DNA of 6,775 bases, taken from assembly GCA_023260355.1 (NCBI GenBank), contig JALQVJ010000104.1:1-6775 (forward strand), given 5' to 3'. The notes beneath the pieces are model-generated. The model was not told the DNA's origin and did not search any database. It saw nothing but the letters and a program-made list of their open reading frames with translations. The position numbers and the translations under genes were made by a program. This document shows positions 5,527 to 6,775 of this stretch, piece after piece (the first letter of the stretch is position 1; each line of letters starts with the position of its first letter). This DNA is from Burkholderiaceae bacterium. GTDB taxonomy: Bacteria > Pseudomonadota > Gammaproteobacteria > Burkholderiales > Burkholderiaceae_C.

Positions 5527-6775
5527 TCAAGCCAGCATGTCAGCCCAGATGTTGACTGCCCATGACTCTGCATAAGCGGCCTCGACCCGGTTCGAGTCAG
5601 GCGAGAGACCCCCAGCACCTTTGACGGGGACCATTTGCTTCTTGGTACTGTCAAAAGCGTAGACGGCTGACACGTGACAGGCCTCATTGGCATCCACAAA
5701 GCTGTAGCAAGTGTTGGCAAAGATGGGCTGATTGGGGACAGCCTGGCCTTGGGTCATGGCAACAATCGCCGCCGCACAAGTCTTGGCGTGCTGATTCGCC
5801 ATGAAGCCAGACTTGGGCATACCCGGCGTCGCAGAAATGGCGTCGCCCAACACATGCACGCCTGGCATGACCTTGGACTCATAGGTCAAAAAGTCCACGT
5901 CACACCAGCGGTTGTTGATGTTGGCCAAACCCGTCGAGCGAGCGATTGCGCCCGCCGTCATCGCAGGGATCACATTCAACACGTCGGCTTTCACGTCATC
6001 GCTGGTCTCAAACTTCAGGGTGCGGCCAGCCACGTCCACATCCATCAGTTTGTGATTGGGGCGGAACTCGAGGATGCCTTGGTACTTTTCAGCCCAAGCC
6101 GCCTTGAACAGCTTGCCTTTGGCGACCACGTCCTTGTGGGGGTCGAGCACCAACACTTTGCTGCGTGGCTTGTTGCGCTTCAAGTAGTCGGCAATGACGC
6201 TGGCACGCTCGTAGGGGCCAGGTGGGCAACGGTATGGCGCCAAGGGAATCGACAAGGCGTACACGCCGCCATCAGGCATGGCTTCGAGTTGCTTGCGCAA
6301 TGCCACGGTTTGGTCGCCCGCTTTCCAAGCGTGCAACACTTTGTCTTGTGCGCCGGGTTTGCTCAAACCTGGCAAGGTTTCAAACATGAAGTCGACACCC
6401 GGCGACACGATCAAACGGTCGTAGGACAACTCAGCGCCACTGCCCAGCTTGACCAAACGTTTCTCAGCATCGATTTGCACCACACGGTCTTGCACCCACC
6501 TCACGCCGTGGCGCTTCACCAAATTGTCGTAGGGCGTGGTGATGTCGGCCAAGGTTTTGACGCCGCCCACCACCAAGTTAGAGATGGGGCATGACACGAA
6601 ACTGGCGTTGGGTTCGACCAAGGTCACTTCAATGCTTTGGTTAGACCACATGCGCACATACTTGGCCGCCGTGGCACCGGCGTAACCGCCGCCGACCACC
6701 ACCACTTTGGGTGCATTGCCGATGGCCAAATTGGCACAACCGGTCGTCAAGGACAAAGCGCCCAATGATGTGCTC
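5527..6775 (-). CDS. fccB: Flavocytochrome c sulfide dehydrogenase, flavoprotein subunit (FccB/SoxF), 5' end outside window
   Basis: A periplasmic FAD protein that oxidises sulfide and passes electrons to a cytochrome c partner. Numbering from the TTG codon at 6765: VVVVGGGYAG (21-30) is the FAD dinucleotide fold, GVHVLGDA (302-309) the second FAD motif, and about 345-412 the C-terminal FCSD flavin-binding domain. Cys59 (FVSCPISN) aligns with Cys42 of the Allochromatium vinosum enzyme, which carries covalent FAD. Cys180 (YRCPPGPYERAS) and Cys353 (NTCYSFV) align with its redox-active Cys161-Cys337 disulfide. The frame stays open to the window end: the codons before the TTG read STS and continue the hydrophobic STSLGALSLTTGCANLA, which looks like the core of a Tat-type export signal, so the true start lies beyond 6775. 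The LTTGC might also be a loose lipobox. The cytochrome subunit gene usually lies upstream, here off the edge. SoxF is an equally valid name; the family assignment is firm. Confidence 0.95.
   Translation of the reverse strand, partial: STSLGALSLTTGCANLAIGNAPKVVVVGGGYAGATAAKYVRMWSNQSIEVTLVEPNASFVSCPISNLVVGGVKTLADITTPYDNLVKRHGVRWVQDRVVQIDAEKRLVKLGSGAELSYDRLIVSPGVDFMFETLPGLSKPGAQDKVLHAWKAGDQTVALRKQLEAMPDGGVYALSIPLAPYRCPPGPYERASVIADYLKRNKPRSKVLVLDPHKDVVAKGKLFKAAWAEKYQGILEFRPNHKLMDVDVAGRTLKFETSDDVKADVLNVIPAMTAGAIARSTGLANINNRWCDVDFLTYESKVMPGVHVLGDAISATPGMPKSGFMANQHAKTCAAAIVAMTQGQAVPNQPIFANTCYSFVDANEACHVSAVYAFDSTKKQMVPVKGAGGLSPDSNRVEAAYAESWAVNIWADMLA

Noticed and set aside
5674..6594. 306-codon open frame on the plus strand opposite fccB
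   Set aside because: It is antisense to the conserved FccB frame and gives a His-rich, motif-free translation; treated as a shadow.
6763..6765. TTG as the true start of fccB
   Set aside because: The frame is open to the window edge and the preceding residues continue a hydrophobic export signal, so the start is outside the window.

Overview
The window looks like chromosomal DNA of a betaproteobacterium, most likely Burkholderiales and close to the Comamonadaceae. This is judged from the moderately GC-rich coding style, the gene families present and the form of the dif-like site; no species can be named from the sequence alone. There are four well-supported protein genes, the tail of a fifth, two strong intrinsic terminators and several palindromes. 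No RNA gene, IS element or CRISPR array is visible, and no gene-free stretch exceeds 300 bases.

Layout: (1) Positions 1-418, + strand: C-terminal tail of an unrecognised Pro/Ala/Thr-rich protein that begins before the window. (2) Positions 419-674: a non-coding gap between convergent genes. It holds GC-rich dyads, then a 28-bp dif-like Xer recombination site (578-605), then the acylase terminator. (3) Positions 675-3173, - strand: a membrane-anchored, self-processing Ntn-hydrolase of the penicillin/acyl-homoserine-lactone acylase family. (4) Positions 3174-3389: a divergent promoter region with a perfect 16-bp palindrome. (5) Positions 3390-4163, + strand: a subclass I bacterial ferredoxin/flavodoxin-NADP+ reductase. 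(6) Positions 4205-5371, - strand: a YbjJ-like MFS transporter with a TTG start, preceded by a 22-bp near-perfect inverted repeat. (7) Positions 5527-6775, - strand: flavocytochrome c sulfide dehydrogenase flavoprotein (FccB/SoxF), cut by the window edge inside its export signal and followed by a strong terminator.

The most interesting element is the dif-like site. Eighteen contiguous bases are identical to the 3' part of Escherichia coli dif (last base of the XerC arm, central hexamer, whole XerD arm), while the rest of the XerC arm is divergent. Four of the five genes are transcribed towards this site (the left gene rightwards; the acylase, transporter and fccB leftwards). That is what is expected if the two replichores meet here, so the window probably lies at the replication terminus.

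The protein genes do not form one obvious pathway. FccB is a periplasmic sulfide-oxidising flavoprotein that normally works with a cytochrome c subunit encoded upstream, here beyond the right edge. The acylase and the reductase may share a regulator acting at the 3291-3306 palindrome. The transporter has its own short leader.
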